The notes below the pieces were generated by a model, which ran no database searches, had not been told where the DNA came from, and saw only the letters and a list, made by a program, of their open reading frames with translations. Of a stretch of 48,039 nt of DNA, positions 16,666 to 25,675 are shown in pieces. The translations under genes and the position numbers were made by a program. The DNA is from Sharpea porci (lineage in GTDB: Bacteria; Bacillota_I; Bacilli_A; Erysipelotrichales; Coprobacillaceae). The stretch lies in assembly GCF_009695655.1 (NCBI RefSeq), contig NZ_VUNM01000019.1, positions 1 through 48,039 on the forward strand, in the 5' to 3' direction. Position 1 is the stretch's first letter, and each line of letters begins with the position of its first letter.

Positions 16666-16700
16666 CCTTAACATTTTTTCTGATTTCTATTTTGTTAAGG
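16666..16700. promoter_or_regulatory. Inverted repeat upstream of the AbiEi relic
   Basis: CCTTAACA (16666-16673) and TGTTAAGG (16693-16700) are perfect inverted repeats just upstream of the relic's start codon. AbiEi antitoxins are known to autoregulate through inverted repeats at this position. Confidence 0.45.
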
Positions 16701-16801
16701 TCGTTTTATTGGACTTTCATTCAAGTGTTAATGTAGACAAAAAATAATTTCATAGCTTTAGAAATACATCAATATGGATTTTGAACAAGTGATTAGGCAT
16801 T

Positions 16802-17335
16802 TCATTTGTTTATGTAGGACTTAAGTTTCTCCTCAATATCACTCTTTGTGACACCAATCATGTTGAGGCGTTTAAAGAGCGCTTTATTATTACCATGACC
16901 TAAGCGATAGGTATGGTAGAGGTAGTCCCTTTTCTCATGATCACCAATAATATCCAAGCTGAGGAATTCTTGCCAGCTTAGTGTATCTTCACGGTCGCTA
17001 AATTGCACGGTATTCTCTAAAGCTTCAATAATAGCTTCATGTCTTGCTTCCGCAATACCAAGTTTCTTCTTTCCAATCGCGTCTTTCTTTTTCACAAAGG
17101 CATGCTTGGCATTTGGAACTCTTGCGATAATCTTGTTGCGTATTTGTTGACCAGGGTAATCTGGATCGGTCAAAATAATGACTCCTCTTGTTTTTGCGGC
17201 TGTTTCGATTTGTTGGAGGATATCTTCGTTGATACCACTCCCACTTGTTTCAATTGTATCGACATCAAATAATTGTTGTAATGTTGCTGTGTCTGTTTTT
17301 CCTTCCACAACAATCACTTCTTGTATTCTTTTCAT
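16802..17335 (-). CDS. rnmV: Ribonuclease M5 (5S rRNA maturase)
   Basis: A TOPRIM-domain endonuclease that processes 5S rRNA precursors. The TOPRIM motifs VVEGKTDTATLQQLF (catalytic Glu) and GVIILTDPDYPGQQIRNKI (DxD) are intact, with the usual basic C-terminal region. The start at 17335 gives 177 residues, the family norm, with a weak GGTGAT upstream; an ATG 36 bases further upstream has no ribosome site. In Bacillus rnmV directly precedes rsmA; here the CDF, NiaR and AbiEi-relic cassette separates them. Confidence 0.93.
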   Translation of the reverse strand: MKRIQEVIVVEGKTDTATLQQLFDVDTIETSGSGINEDILQQIETAAKTRGVIILTDPDYPGQQIRNKIIARVPNAKHAFVKKKDAIGKKKLGIAEARHEAIIEALENTVQFSDREDTLSWQEFLSLDIIGDHEKRDYLYHTYRLGHGNNKALFKRLNMIGVTKSDIEEKLKSYINK

Positions 17336-17480
17336 ATCATCACCAATCTCATCATACTCACCATTTTTCATTCTATCAAGCTTATTTCAACGCTTTGATA
17401 TTAAGTCAACGATAGATTTCATCTTTAAGAGAGTCTTTGATTATAATTGTCAAATATTGGTCATATATATCTTGTAATCG

Positions 17481-17509
17481 TTTTCAATAAAGCAAAAGTG
17501 TGTTAGAAT
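17481..17509 (+). promoter_or_regulatory. Promoter of the GGDEF gene
   Basis: TTTTCA (17481-17486), 17 bases, then TAGAAT (17504-17509). A short GTGT...ACAC inverted repeat surrounds the -10. TAGGAG precedes the start codon at 17534. Confidence 0.5.
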
Positions 17510-17533
17510 GAACACATACTTAGGAGAAATGAA

Positions 17534-19720
17534 ATGAGAAAGATACGTATAGGGCTATTTGTAGAAAATATTGATTCTTATAACTCGGAAATGATTCGTG
17601 GTGCCCAGGCTGCATGTGATGAATTAGATGAAGAATTGATTATTTTCTATGGAAGTGGCTTGAATAAGAAAACACAACTTGATAATCCTTCCACCCATAA
17701 TACATTTTCTTATGAATTTGCGAATAAAATAGGTATCGACCTATTGCTTTTGAGTACTAATAATGTTGCAAGAGATATGAATAATGAGGAATTCTTAGCA
17801 CGTTTTCATATGCCCATTGTTTCTTTAAACTATGTCTCAGATCATGTCAGTTCAATTGTCTTTGACAATATAAGTGGTGCAAAGGCTGCCGTAAACTTCT
17901 TAATCACCAAGGAACATCGCAGACATATAGGTGTCATTGCTGGTCCTAAGACAAGAACAGGCACAAGAGAAAGACTTTCTGCCTATCGTGATATTCTTGA
18001 TTTTCATCATATTGCTTACGATCCTTCTCTTATTGTCTATGCCCAGGATTATACGGCTTATCATAATACGCTTGTTGGACAGTTTATTGATATGCATCCT
18101 GAAATTGATGCGCTTTTCTGTGTTACTGATAAACTTGCGGTATGTGCCTATGCTGAACTCAAGAAACGTGGGTATCGTGTTGGTCGTGATATATCTGTTG
18201 TTGGTTTTGATGACGACCCTTATAGTGCAAGCATGGTTCCACCTCTTTCTAGTGTTCATGCCGATAGTGCAATGCTCGCCTATCGTGCAGTCATTGAAGG
18301 GCAGTCACTTTTAGAAGGTGGTATTCCATTTAGGCATGTGCTACCAACTGAATTTATTGCCCGTGATTCTGTCAACAGTGCTTCACAGGAAGAAGATGAT
18401 CTCTATAATTTTGTGAATTTTGCGATTAATGAGAAACTTTCGATTCATGATTTATCTTGGGGCATGACTAATTTTCTTTTCAACAATAAAATCATGTTCC
18501 ATACCAATATCAAAGATGAAACTGTAAAGTTATTTGAAGATATTATTTCCGCTTCTTTCTTCTGTGATTCGATTGAAGAATTTAAAGCTAAAGTATTTCC
18601 ATCTATTATTAATGTTATTACGGAAGATAATATTCAATTTATTGATCTTGATAAACTCTTTAATTGTTTAAAAGTCCTCTTTGATATATCTATATCAAAG
18701 CATCTCATTGAACATCATCGCTTAGACTATTTCACACAATATCTCTATAGCGAACTAGGGATTGTCTATTCTAATATCACATCTCGTATTCTTACAAAAT
18801 CAACTGAGCACCAGATCAACGTCAATATCACCAATCGTCTTTCCTTGTCAATAACCGATTCAAGTGATCCTGAACGTATGCTTGGGGAAACATTGCGTAT
18901 TCTTAATATCAAGAATGCTGCTCTCTATGTCTTTAAGTACCCTTATCACTTTGATATTACTGAGCCGATTACTCTTCCTGAATCTTTAATTCTTAAATTG
19001 AAGATTAAAGATGGTTTAATGATTAGAACACATAATGAACTTATCAACGAACAAGACTTAATTCGTCATGTTTCTTCAACACATAATTATACCTTGAGTG
19101 CAATTGCATCCGGTAGTGAGCAATATGGTATATTAATTACTGATATTGATGGTCATGATTTATCCATGCTGGAATATATTACTGGACAGTTTGGAACAAC
19201 ATTCTATATACAGTCCTTGATGAATAAATTACAGTCTCAGTCTGTCACTGATGAATTAACCCATATCTATAATCGTCGTGGTCTTCTTGATGCATTAGCA
19301 AAAGGGGCAAAAAATATTGCTCCTGGACAAGTTGGTTATATTGTCTTTGTGGACCTGGATGGCTTAAAGTCCATCAATGATACCTTTGGGCATGATGCTG
19401 GTGATAAAGCAATCATTCTAGGTACTGAAATCATCAAAGCTTCCTTCCCACAGCAGATTGTTGGTCGCTGGGGTGGTGATGAGTTTGTTATATTTATTAA
19501 TGGTCTCAATCATGATTATATTCATACACTAGAAGAAAAGATTAATGAGAATACAAAGATTCTTTCTGCTCGTCATAATTATCCATTTACACTATCACTC
19601 TCATTTGGGATGTCTGCTATACATCCTGGTGACACACCAGAACAAATCACCCGTATTATTGAAGATGCAGATAATCGTATGTATTGTTTTAAAAAGAAAA
19701 GAAAGCAGGCAAAGCAATAA
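17534..19720 (+). CDS. Cytoplasmic LacI-type ligand-binding domain fused to GGDEF diguanylate cyclase
   Basis: A 728-residue protein with no signal peptide or membrane segment. Residues ~3-280 form a periplasmic-binding-protein-like domain as in LacI regulators (GFDDDPYSASMVPPLSSVHA, VLPTEFIARDS) but without the DNA-binding helix-turn-helix. Residues ~280-560 are not recognised; part may be GAF-like. Residues ~568-728 form a GGDEF domain with DELTHIYNRRGLLDAL, FVDLDGLKSINDTFGHDAGD and the active GRWGGDEFV (647-651). The inhibitory RxxD site upstream of GGDEF is absent (FPQQ instead). It probably makes cyclic di-GMP in response to a cytoplasmic sugar-like ligand. The ligand and target are unknown. 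It is convergent with the activase gene. Confidence 0.88.
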   Translation: MRKIRIGLFVENIDSYNSEMIRGAQAACDELDEELIIFYGSGLNKKTQLDNPSTHNTFSYEFANKIGIDLLLLSTNNVARDMNNEEFLARFHMPIVSLNYVSDHVSSIVFDNISGAKAAVNFLITKEHRRHIGVIAGPKTRTGTRERLSAYRDILDFHHIAYDPSLIVYAQDYTAYHNTLVGQFIDMHPEIDALFCVTDKLAVCAYAELKKRGYRVGRDISVVGFDDDPYSASMVPPLSSVHADSAMLAYRAVIEGQSLLEGGIPFRHVLPTEFIARDSVNSASQEEDDLYNFVNFAINEKLSIHDLSWGMTNFLFNNKIMFHTNIKDETVKLFEDIISASFFCDSIEEFKAKVFPSIINVITEDNIQFIDLDKLFNCLKVLFDISISKHLIEHHRLDYFTQYLYSELGIVYSNITSRILTKSTEHQINVNITNRLSLSITDSSDPERMLGETLRILNIKNAALYVFKYPYHFDITEPITLPESLILKLKIKDGLMIRTHNELINEQDLIRHVSSTHNYTLSAIASGSEQYGILITDIDGHDLSMLEYITGQFGTTFYIQSLMNKLQSQSVTDELTHIYNRRGLLDALAKGAKNIAPGQVGYIVFVDLDGLKSINDTFGHDAGDKAIILGTEIIKASFPQQIVGRWGGDEFVIFINGLNHDYIHTLEEKINENTKILSARHNYPFTLSLSFGMSAIHPGDTPEQITRIIEDADNRMYCFKKKRKQAKQ

Positions 19721-19738
19721 GCTTTGTCTGCTTTTTAT
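19703..19738. terminator. Bidirectional terminator between the GGDEF and activase genes
   Basis: AAGCAGGCAAAGC pairs with GCTTTGTCTGCTT around a 5-base loop. There is a T-run on the right for the plus strand and A-runs on the left for the minus strand. Confidence 0.85.
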
Positions 19739-22700
19739 TAACCGCCAAAGACTTCAGCGATACGTTCATCGAGATTCTTTGTAGGTGTATCAATATGTGG
19801 TTTTTCACCAATATTTTTGAAAGCCGTAGAAAGCATGAGCTTAATACGATTAAGCTGGTTTGTTTCAGAAGCACCTGGGTCATAGTCAATAGCGACAATA
19901 TTAGACTGTGGATACTTCTTGCGTAATGCCTTAATAACACCCTTACCGGTAACATGGTTTGGCAGACAGGCAAATGGCTGCATACAAACAATGTTTGGCG
20001 CACCATCATCAATCAGGTCAATCATTTCTGCTGTTAGGAACCAGCCTTCACCAGTCTGGTTACCAAGTGAAACAACTTCACTTGCCTTAGCAGCCATTTC
20101 AGTAATTGGATGAGGTGGTGTAAAGCGTTTTGAGGCCTTTAAAGCCGCAATCATGTCTTTTCTTAAGTAATCGACAAACTTGATAGCAATATTGCCAATC
20201 TCCTTACCCTTCCAAGTTCCATCATAATGTGTTTCTTTAAAGTTCGCATTATAGAATGAATACTGGAAGAAGTCGATTAAGTCTGGCATTACAGCTTCTG
20301 CACCTTCTGCTTCAATTGTTTTCACGATTTCATTGTTGGCAGTTGGATGGAACTTAACAAGAATTTCCCCAACTAAACCAACTCTTGGCTTTTTAATATC
20401 AAGTAGTGGTAATTCATCGAATTCTTTAACGATTTCATACACATTCTTTTTAAATTCTTTAAGTGAACCATTCTTAACATTTTCCTGGCACTTTTCTACC
20501 CATGATTCATAAAGTTCATTAGCTGATCCTTTAACGGCTTCATAAGGACGTACGCGGTAAAGCACACGCATGAATAAGTCACCATACATTGCCCCAATGA
20601 CAACTTTCTTCGCCAGCTTATAAGTAATCTTGAAACCTGGATTGCTTTCTAAGCCAACTAAGTTAGCTGAGATCACTGGAACTTGTTCAAGATGGGCATC
20701 TTTGAGTGCCTTACGGATAAAGGCAATATAGTTTGTGGCACGACATCCACCACCTGTTTGAGAGATGATGAGAGCTGTCTTATTGACATCATATTTGCCA
20801 CTCTTTAATGCTTCCATCATCTGTCCAGCAACAAGGATGGATGGATAACATGCATCATTATTGACATATTTCAAGCCTGCTTCAACAGCACCTTTATCAA
20901 CAGAAGGCAATACAACAAAATTATAACCTTCTTCACGCATGGCTGTTTCGACAAACTGGAAGTGAATAGGTGACATTTGTGGACATAGAATCGTCCAGCC
21001 ATCTTTCTTCATTTCTTTCGTGAAGGATGGTTTTGATGGTTCATAATGTTCACTTAAGTCAGGTGTAAAGCTTGATTTCTTAATTGTTGCTTTAAGCGAA
21101 CGAATACGAATTCTAATTGGACCTAAGTTAGAAACTTCATCAATCTTAATTAAAGTATAAATCTTATTTCTAGCCTGTAATAATTCCGCTACCTGGTCAC
21201 TTGTAACCGCATCAAGACCACAGCCAAATGAAGTAAGCTGAATAAGATCAAGATCTTTCTGGGTGCTGACAAACTGAGCTGCACGATAAAGTCTTGAATG
21301 ATATGTCCATTGGTCTACTACACGTAGATTTGTCTCCTCGTTATTCATATTTGCGACAGAATCTTCCGTTAATACAACAAAGCCTTCACCAGTAATTAAA
21401 TCTGCAATACCATGGTTGATTTCTGGATCAACATGATAAGGACGTCCCGCTAAGACAATACCATGCTTATGATTCTTGTGCATATATTCAAGAGCTAAAC
21501 GACCTTGTTCACGAATATCTTCTCTTGAACGTGCCAATTCTTCATAAGCCTTATCAATGGCATAATGGAGTTCTTTATCAGTAATATGGAATTCAGCTAA
21601 AGACTCTTTGAGGACTTTAAAGAGTGTTTTTGGATTGTTAAGGGAAATAAATGGATTCTTGTAGTTAATATGCTTTTCTTCCAGGTGATCCACATTGTTT
21701 CTAATAACTTCTGGATATGATCCAACAACTGGACAGTTATAATGATTACCAGCATCACTAAATTCCTGTCTTTCATAAACAACTGAAGGATAGAAGATAA
21801 AGTTAATGCCACGTTCAATTAAGTTCTCAATATGACCATGAACAAGCTTTGCTGGATAGCAAACAGATTCAGAAGGAATTGATTCAATACCCTTTTCATA
21901 AATCTTCTTACTAGAACGTGCTGATAGCACAACACGGAATTTTAAGTCTGTAAAGAAAGTATACCAGAATGGATAGTTTTCATACATGTTGAGGACACGT
22001 GGGATACCAACATTGCCTCTTGTGGCTTCTTTTGGAAGTAATGAGCGATAACCAAAGATACGTTTATATTTATAGTTAAAGAGGTTTGGTAGCTGTTTAC
22101 TTGTAAGTGGGAGGTTAGCCCCTCTTTCACAACGGTTACCAGAAATGAATTCTCGGCCATCATTGAATGATGTAATTGTCAACATACAGTTATTTGTACA
22201 TTTGCCGCAGTTTCTCATTTCATTGTTGTACTCTAGCAGTTCAATTTCAGCCTTTGAAAGAAGTGTTGTTCCAGCGCCATCGTCATTCTCACAAGCAATA
22301 CGAGCCATACCATAAGCTCCCATTAAGCCAGCGATATCTGGACGTGTTACTTCGATACCTGTTTCCTTTTCAAATGCGCGTAAAACAGCTTCATTATAGA
22401 AAGTACCGCCCTGTACAACAACATGTGTACCAATATCTTCCTTGCTTCTTAGCTTAATAACCTTATAGAGGGCATTCTTGATGACTGAGTAAGAAAGACC
22501 TGCTGAGATATCTTCAACACTTGCGCCTTCTTTTTGGGCCTGTTTAACTTTTGAGTTCATGAAGACTGTACATCTTGAACCAAGGTCAATAGGATGTTGT
22601 GATTTAAGGGCTAATTCTGCGAATTCTTCAATCTTGTAACCAAGTGATTTCGCAAATGTCTCTAAGAATGAACCACATCCTGCTGAACATGCTTCATTGA

Positions 22701-24021
22701 GGGAGATATTCTGAATGACATTATCACGAATAGTAATGGCCTTCATATCCTGACCACCAATATCAAGAATAAAGTCCACATCAGGTTCATAAGCCTTAGC
22801 AGCTGTATAATGGGCAATAGTTTCCACTTCCCCATAGTCTACTTTAAGAGCAGCCTTGATTAAAGCTTCACCATAACCTGTAACCCCAGCTTTGGCAATA
22901 TATGCCCCTTCAGGTAATAAGTCATAAACATGACGCATGAGGCGCATGATGAGCTGTAATGGATTCCCTTCATTTGAATTATAATATGTATAGAGAATAG
23001 CACCATCAGGATCTGTAAGAATCATCTTAGATGTTGTTGAACCAACATCAATACCTAAATATACCTTACCCTTATATTTCTTAATATCATGCTTTGTCGT
23101 AATATGAGAAAGATGTCTTTCTCTAAAAGCACGAAGTTCTTCTTCATTATTGAAGAGGGGCTCTAAGACATTTGTGAGTTCACTTGTCTGGTTTTCTAGT
23201 GATTCTAAATGCTTGATCATATTGCTGAAACTGATTGCTTCTTTCGCATTTTCTTTGGCATAAAGACATGCCCCCATAGCAACGAAGAGCTGTGAGTTAT
23301 CAGGGAAGATAACTTGATCATCTGTTAAACCAATTGTTTCAATAAAGCGTTGTCTAAGTTCTGACAAGAAGTAAAGTGGTCCCCCTAGGAATGCGACATT
23401 ACCTTTAATAGGGTGTCCACTTGCCAGTCCTGAGATTGTCTGATTGACAACAGCCTGGAAAATAGAGACCGCAATATCTTCTTTTGAAACACCATCATTA
23501 ATAAGAGGCTGTACATCTGTCTTCGCAAAGACACCACAGCGTGAGGCGATTGGATAAATCGTCTTGTAGTTTTTCGCAAGTTCATTTAAGCCCTTGGCAT
23601 CTGTCTGTAATAATGTAGCCATCTGGTCAATAAATGCACCTGTACCACCAGCACAGCTACCATTCATTCTTTGTTCGAGCTGGCCATCAAAGTAAGTAAT
23701 CTTGGCATCTTCTCCACCTAATTCAATCGCAACATCCGTTCTTGGAATATAGGTTTCAATTGTCTTCGTACAGGCAATAACTTCCTGTATAAATTCTATC
23801 CCCATACTATTAGCGAGAGAGAGCCCACCTGAGCCTGTCATCGCTACATGTACATCAAGATCACCTACTTGATCTTTCACTTCTATTACTAAATCATGAA
23901 TTGTCTTTCTCACGTCAGAAAAATGTCTGACATAGTTGGAATATAGGCAATTATCATTTTCGTCTGTCAGATATAATTTGACTGTTGTTGAACCAACATC
24001 TATACCTAAATAATATTTCAA
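19738..24021 (-). CDS. Giant 2-hydroxyacyl-CoA dehydratase activase-like protein (two ATPase domains, DUF2229)
   Basis: A 1427-residue protein of a family widespread in anaerobic Firmicutes. Two BadF/BcrA-type ATPase domains lie in tandem (LGIDVGSTTVKLYLTD at the N-terminus and LGIDVGSTTSKMILTD near 320), each with its own cysteine glycine loop (NGSCAGGTGAFIDQMA; NEACSAGCGSFLETFAKSLG). A Cys cluster CGKCTNNCM near 600 and a DUF2229-type region (GIPRVLNMYENYPFWYTFFT) follow, then a dehydratase-subunit-like C-terminus with conserved Cys. Relatives use ATP to push electrons into an Fe-S dehydratase. No dehydratase genes are adjacent, so the substrate is unknown. All ATPase motifs look intact. 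Confidence 0.9.
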   Translation of the reverse strand: MKYYLGIDVGSTTVKLYLTDENDNCLYSNYVRHFSDVRKTIHDLVIEVKDQVGDLDVHVAMTGSGGLSLANSMGIEFIQEVIACTKTIETYIPRTDVAIELGGEDAKITYFDGQLEQRMNGSCAGGTGAFIDQMATLLQTDAKGLNELAKNYKTIYPIASRCGVFAKTDVQPLINDGVSKEDIAVSIFQAVVNQTISGLASGHPIKGNVAFLGGPLYFLSELRQRFIETIGLTDDQVIFPDNSQLFVAMGACLYAKENAKEAISFSNMIKHLESLENQTSELTNVLEPLFNNEEELRAFRERHLSHITTKHDIKKYKGKVYLGIDVGSTTSKMILTDPDGAILYTYYNSNEGNPLQLIMRLMRHVYDLLPEGAYIAKAGVTGYGEALIKAALKVDYGEVETIAHYTAAKAYEPDVDFILDIGGQDMKAITIRDNVIQNISLNEACSAGCGSFLETFAKSLGYKIEEFAELALKSQHPIDLGSRCTVFMNSKVKQAQKEGASVEDISAGLSYSVIKNALYKVIKLRSKEDIGTHVVVQGGTFYNEAVLRAFEKETGIEVTRPDIAGLMGAYGMARIACENDDGAGTTLLSKAEIELLEYNNEMRNCGKCTNNCMLTITSFNDGREFISGNRCERGANLPLTSKQLPNLFNYKYKRIFGYRSLLPKEATRGNVGIPRVLNMYENYPFWYTFFTDLKFRVVLSARSSKKIYEKGIESIPSESVCYPAKLVHGHIENLIERGINFIFYPSVVYERQEFSDAGNHYNCPVVGSYPEVIRNNVDHLEEKHINYKNPFISLNNPKTLFKVLKESLAEFHITDKELHYAIDKAYEELARSREDIREQGRLALEYMHKNHKHGIVLAGRPYHVDPEINHGIADLITGEGFVVLTEDSVANMNNEETNLRVVDQWTYHSRLYRAAQFVSTQKDLDLIQLTSFGCGLDAVTSDQVAELLQARNKIYTLIKIDEVSNLGPIRIRIRSLKATIKKSSFTPDLSEHYEPSKPSFTKEMKKDGWTILCPQMSPIHFQFVETAMREEGYNFVVLPSVDKGAVEAGLKYVNNDACYPSILVAGQMMEALKSGKYDVNKTALIISQTGGGCRATNYIAFIRKALKDAHLEQVPVISANLVGLESNPGFKITYKLAKKVVIGAMYGDLFMRVLYRVRPYEAVKGSANELYESWVEKCQENVKNGSLKEFKKNVYEIVKEFDELPLLDIKKPRVGLVGEILVKFHPTANNEIVKTIEAEGAEAVMPDLIDFFQYSFYNANFKETHYDGTWKGKEIGNIAIKFVDYLRKDMIAALKASKRFTPPHPITEMAAKASEVVSLGNQTGEGWFLTAEMIDLIDDGAPNIVCMQPFACLPNHVTGKGVIKALRKKYPQSNIVAIDYDPGASETNQLNRIKLMLSTAFKNIGEKPHIDTPTKNLDERIAEVFGG

Positions 24022-24091
24022 AGTCTGACCTCCTTATTCCTGTATCACTTCAAATATTAGCTTTTCACAATATTTTCTTCAAATCATATGC

Positions 24092-24277
24092 TTATGAATT
24101 CATGATATTTCTCATTGTTTCATAAAGTAATTTTGCTTTTTGATCAGAAAAAGAACGGCCATTATTCTTCCATCCACGATAAGTAGAATAATTCACACCA
24201 GCCTTTTCACAAATCACACGCATATTAAAAAAAACACATTTACGACTTACAATATCCTTATAATTCATTTTATCCAC
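24092..24277 (-). CDS. Small helix-turn-helix protein, phage-repressor-like
   Basis: A 61-residue protein whose ...RVICEKAGVNYSTYRGWKNN segment has the look of a Cro/XRE-type helix-turn-helix. A GTG start at 24277 is preferred because AAGGAG lies 10 bases upstream; the in-frame ATG nine bases later is 19 away. It is not part of any visible phage. It may regulate itself or nearby genes, or be a relic of an integrated element. The family is not firmly recognised. Confidence 0.6.
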   Translation of the reverse strand: MDKMNYKDIVSRKCVFFNMRVICEKAGVNYSTYRGWKNNGRSFSDQKAKLLYETMRNIMNS

Positions 24278-24462
24278 AGCTTGATAACTCCTTCACATTT
24301 ACTACATTCTTGCGTTATGGCATATGTATATTAAACGATAAAATGTGTAAAGTCAACTACTATTTTACTACATAGATGTTGAAAAGATGTTGTTTGTCCA
24401 ACATGATATGGATTTACAAGATTGTTTTCCTACGCTACAATGAGGGCATTGAGGTGAGATGT

Positions 24463-24951
24463 ATGTATTGTAGTACTTGTGGAACGAAATTGATTATGAA
24501 GCGTGATGGGATTGATGGCTTTGTGCCTTTCTGTATGCATTGTCATACCTTCAAATATCCAACATTTAACGATGCTATTTCGTCCGTTATCTTTTCGCCT
24601 GATAAAAAAGAAATTCTCTTGATTCAGCAGTATGGTCGTAAAGATAATGTCTTAGTAGCTGGTTATGTGACGAAAGGTGAAAACCTCGAAACAACACTTA
24701 AAAGAGAGATTGAAGAAGAAGTTCATTTAGAAATAGAACGCTTCATGTACAACGATAATCAGTATTATGAACGTACAAACACATTAATCACAAACTTCAT
24801 GGCTGTTGCCAAAGATAAGAATTTTAAGCTTACTGGAGAAGTTGATCAGGCCCAGTGGTTTAGTGTTGAAGATGCACTAAAATATATTAAGCCTAATAGC
24901 CTAGCTCAGCACTATCTCAAAGAAGCTATTTGTAAGATCGATCGATTATAG
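24463..24951 (+). CDS. NUDIX hydrolase with N-terminal zinc ribbon
   Basis: A 162-residue protein starting with a zinc-ribbon-like CSTCG...CMHCH motif, followed by a NUDIX domain. The Nudix box reads GYVTKGENLETTLKREIEEE, close to the GX5EX7REUXEEXGU consensus but lacking the exact final residues. NudC-like enzymes pair a zinc ribbon with a NUDIX fold, but the NADH-pyrophosphatase signature SQPWPFP is absent. The start at 24463 has GAGGTG 6 bases upstream; an upstream in-frame ATG (24376) has no site. It is followed by a terminator. The nucleotide substrate is unknown. Confidence 0.85.
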   Translation: MYCSTCGTKLIMKRDGIDGFVPFCMHCHTFKYPTFNDAISSVIFSPDKKEILLIQQYGRKDNVLVAGYVTKGENLETTLKREIEEEVHLEIERFMYNDNQYYERTNTLITNFMAVAKDKNFKLTGEVDQAQWFSVEDALKYIKPNSLAQHYLKEAICKIDRL

Positions 24952-24967
24952 TATCGGTCTATTTTTA
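24935..24967 (+). terminator. Terminator of the NUDIX gene
   Basis: AGATCGAT pairs with ATCGGTCT (one G-U pair), followed by ATTTTTATG. It overlaps the end of the gene. Confidence 0.7.
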
Positions 24968-24983
24968 TGTAAAAAGATGAAGA

Positions 24984-25649
24984 TTATTCATCTTCATCCT
25001 TAAAGAGTGCATGGCCAATTCTTACCATCGTGCTACCTTCTTCAATAGCAACCTTGTAATCATGACTCATACCCATTGATAATTCTGTTAAATGAGCTTG
25101 TGGATATGTTTTCGCAAGTTCTTCTAAGAGTAATCTTGTTTCTTTGAAATAAGGACGGCATGCTTCTACATCAATATTTGGAGCCATCATCATCAGTCCT
25201 CTTACCTCAATATGAGGCTTTGTGAGGGCATAGGCCATAACTTCCTGCATTTCTTCTTTCTTAAAGCCATGTTTGCTTTCTTCATTCGCAATATTGACTT
25301 GAAGAAGAACGGCCATGACAAGATTATGTTTTGCAGCCTGTTTTTCTATTTCATCAATCAGTTTTCTATTTGCGACAGAATGAATCATATCCACCTGATC
25401 AATAATATATTTTACTTTATTTGTCTGTAAAGTGCCAATGAAATGCCAATGGGCTTTCCCTTTATAGACTTCTTTCTTCTTCAAGAAATCTTGTACACGA
25501 TTTTCTCCAAAGATTGTTACACCATTAGCTTCTAACTTTGCCATTTCATCAGCCGTTGTGTACTTTGTAGCGGCAACTAAGGTTGCTGGTTTTACAGCTT
25601 CAACAATACGTCTTGTTGCTGCTTCATCACATTTAAGATTGTAGTTCAT
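24984..25649 (-). CDS. YggS/PROSC family PLP homeostasis protein
   Basis: A 221-residue PLP-binding, alanine-racemase-fold protein that buffers vitamin B6 and has no known catalytic turnover. VAATKYTTADEMAKL holds the PLP lysine; GENRVQDFLKK, HFIGTLQTNKVKY and LSMGMSHDYKVAIEEGSTMVRIG are family hallmarks. It lies 26 bases downstream of the pyridoxal kinase-like gene, so supply and buffering of PLP are encoded together. A TATAAT box just upstream could give it its own promoter. Confidence 0.95.
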   Translation of the reverse strand: MNYNLKCDEAATRRIVEAVKPATLVAATKYTTADEMAKLEANGVTIFGENRVQDFLKKKEVYKGKAHWHFIGTLQTNKVKYIIDQVDMIHSVANRKLIDEIEKQAAKHNLVMAVLLQVNIANEESKHGFKKEEMQEVMAYALTKPHIEVRGLMMMAPNIDVEACRPYFKETRLLLEELAKTYPQAHLTELSMGMSHDYKVAIEEGSTMVRIGHALFKDEDE

Positions 25650-25675
25650 ATTTTATCACCCAATCCATTATAGCA

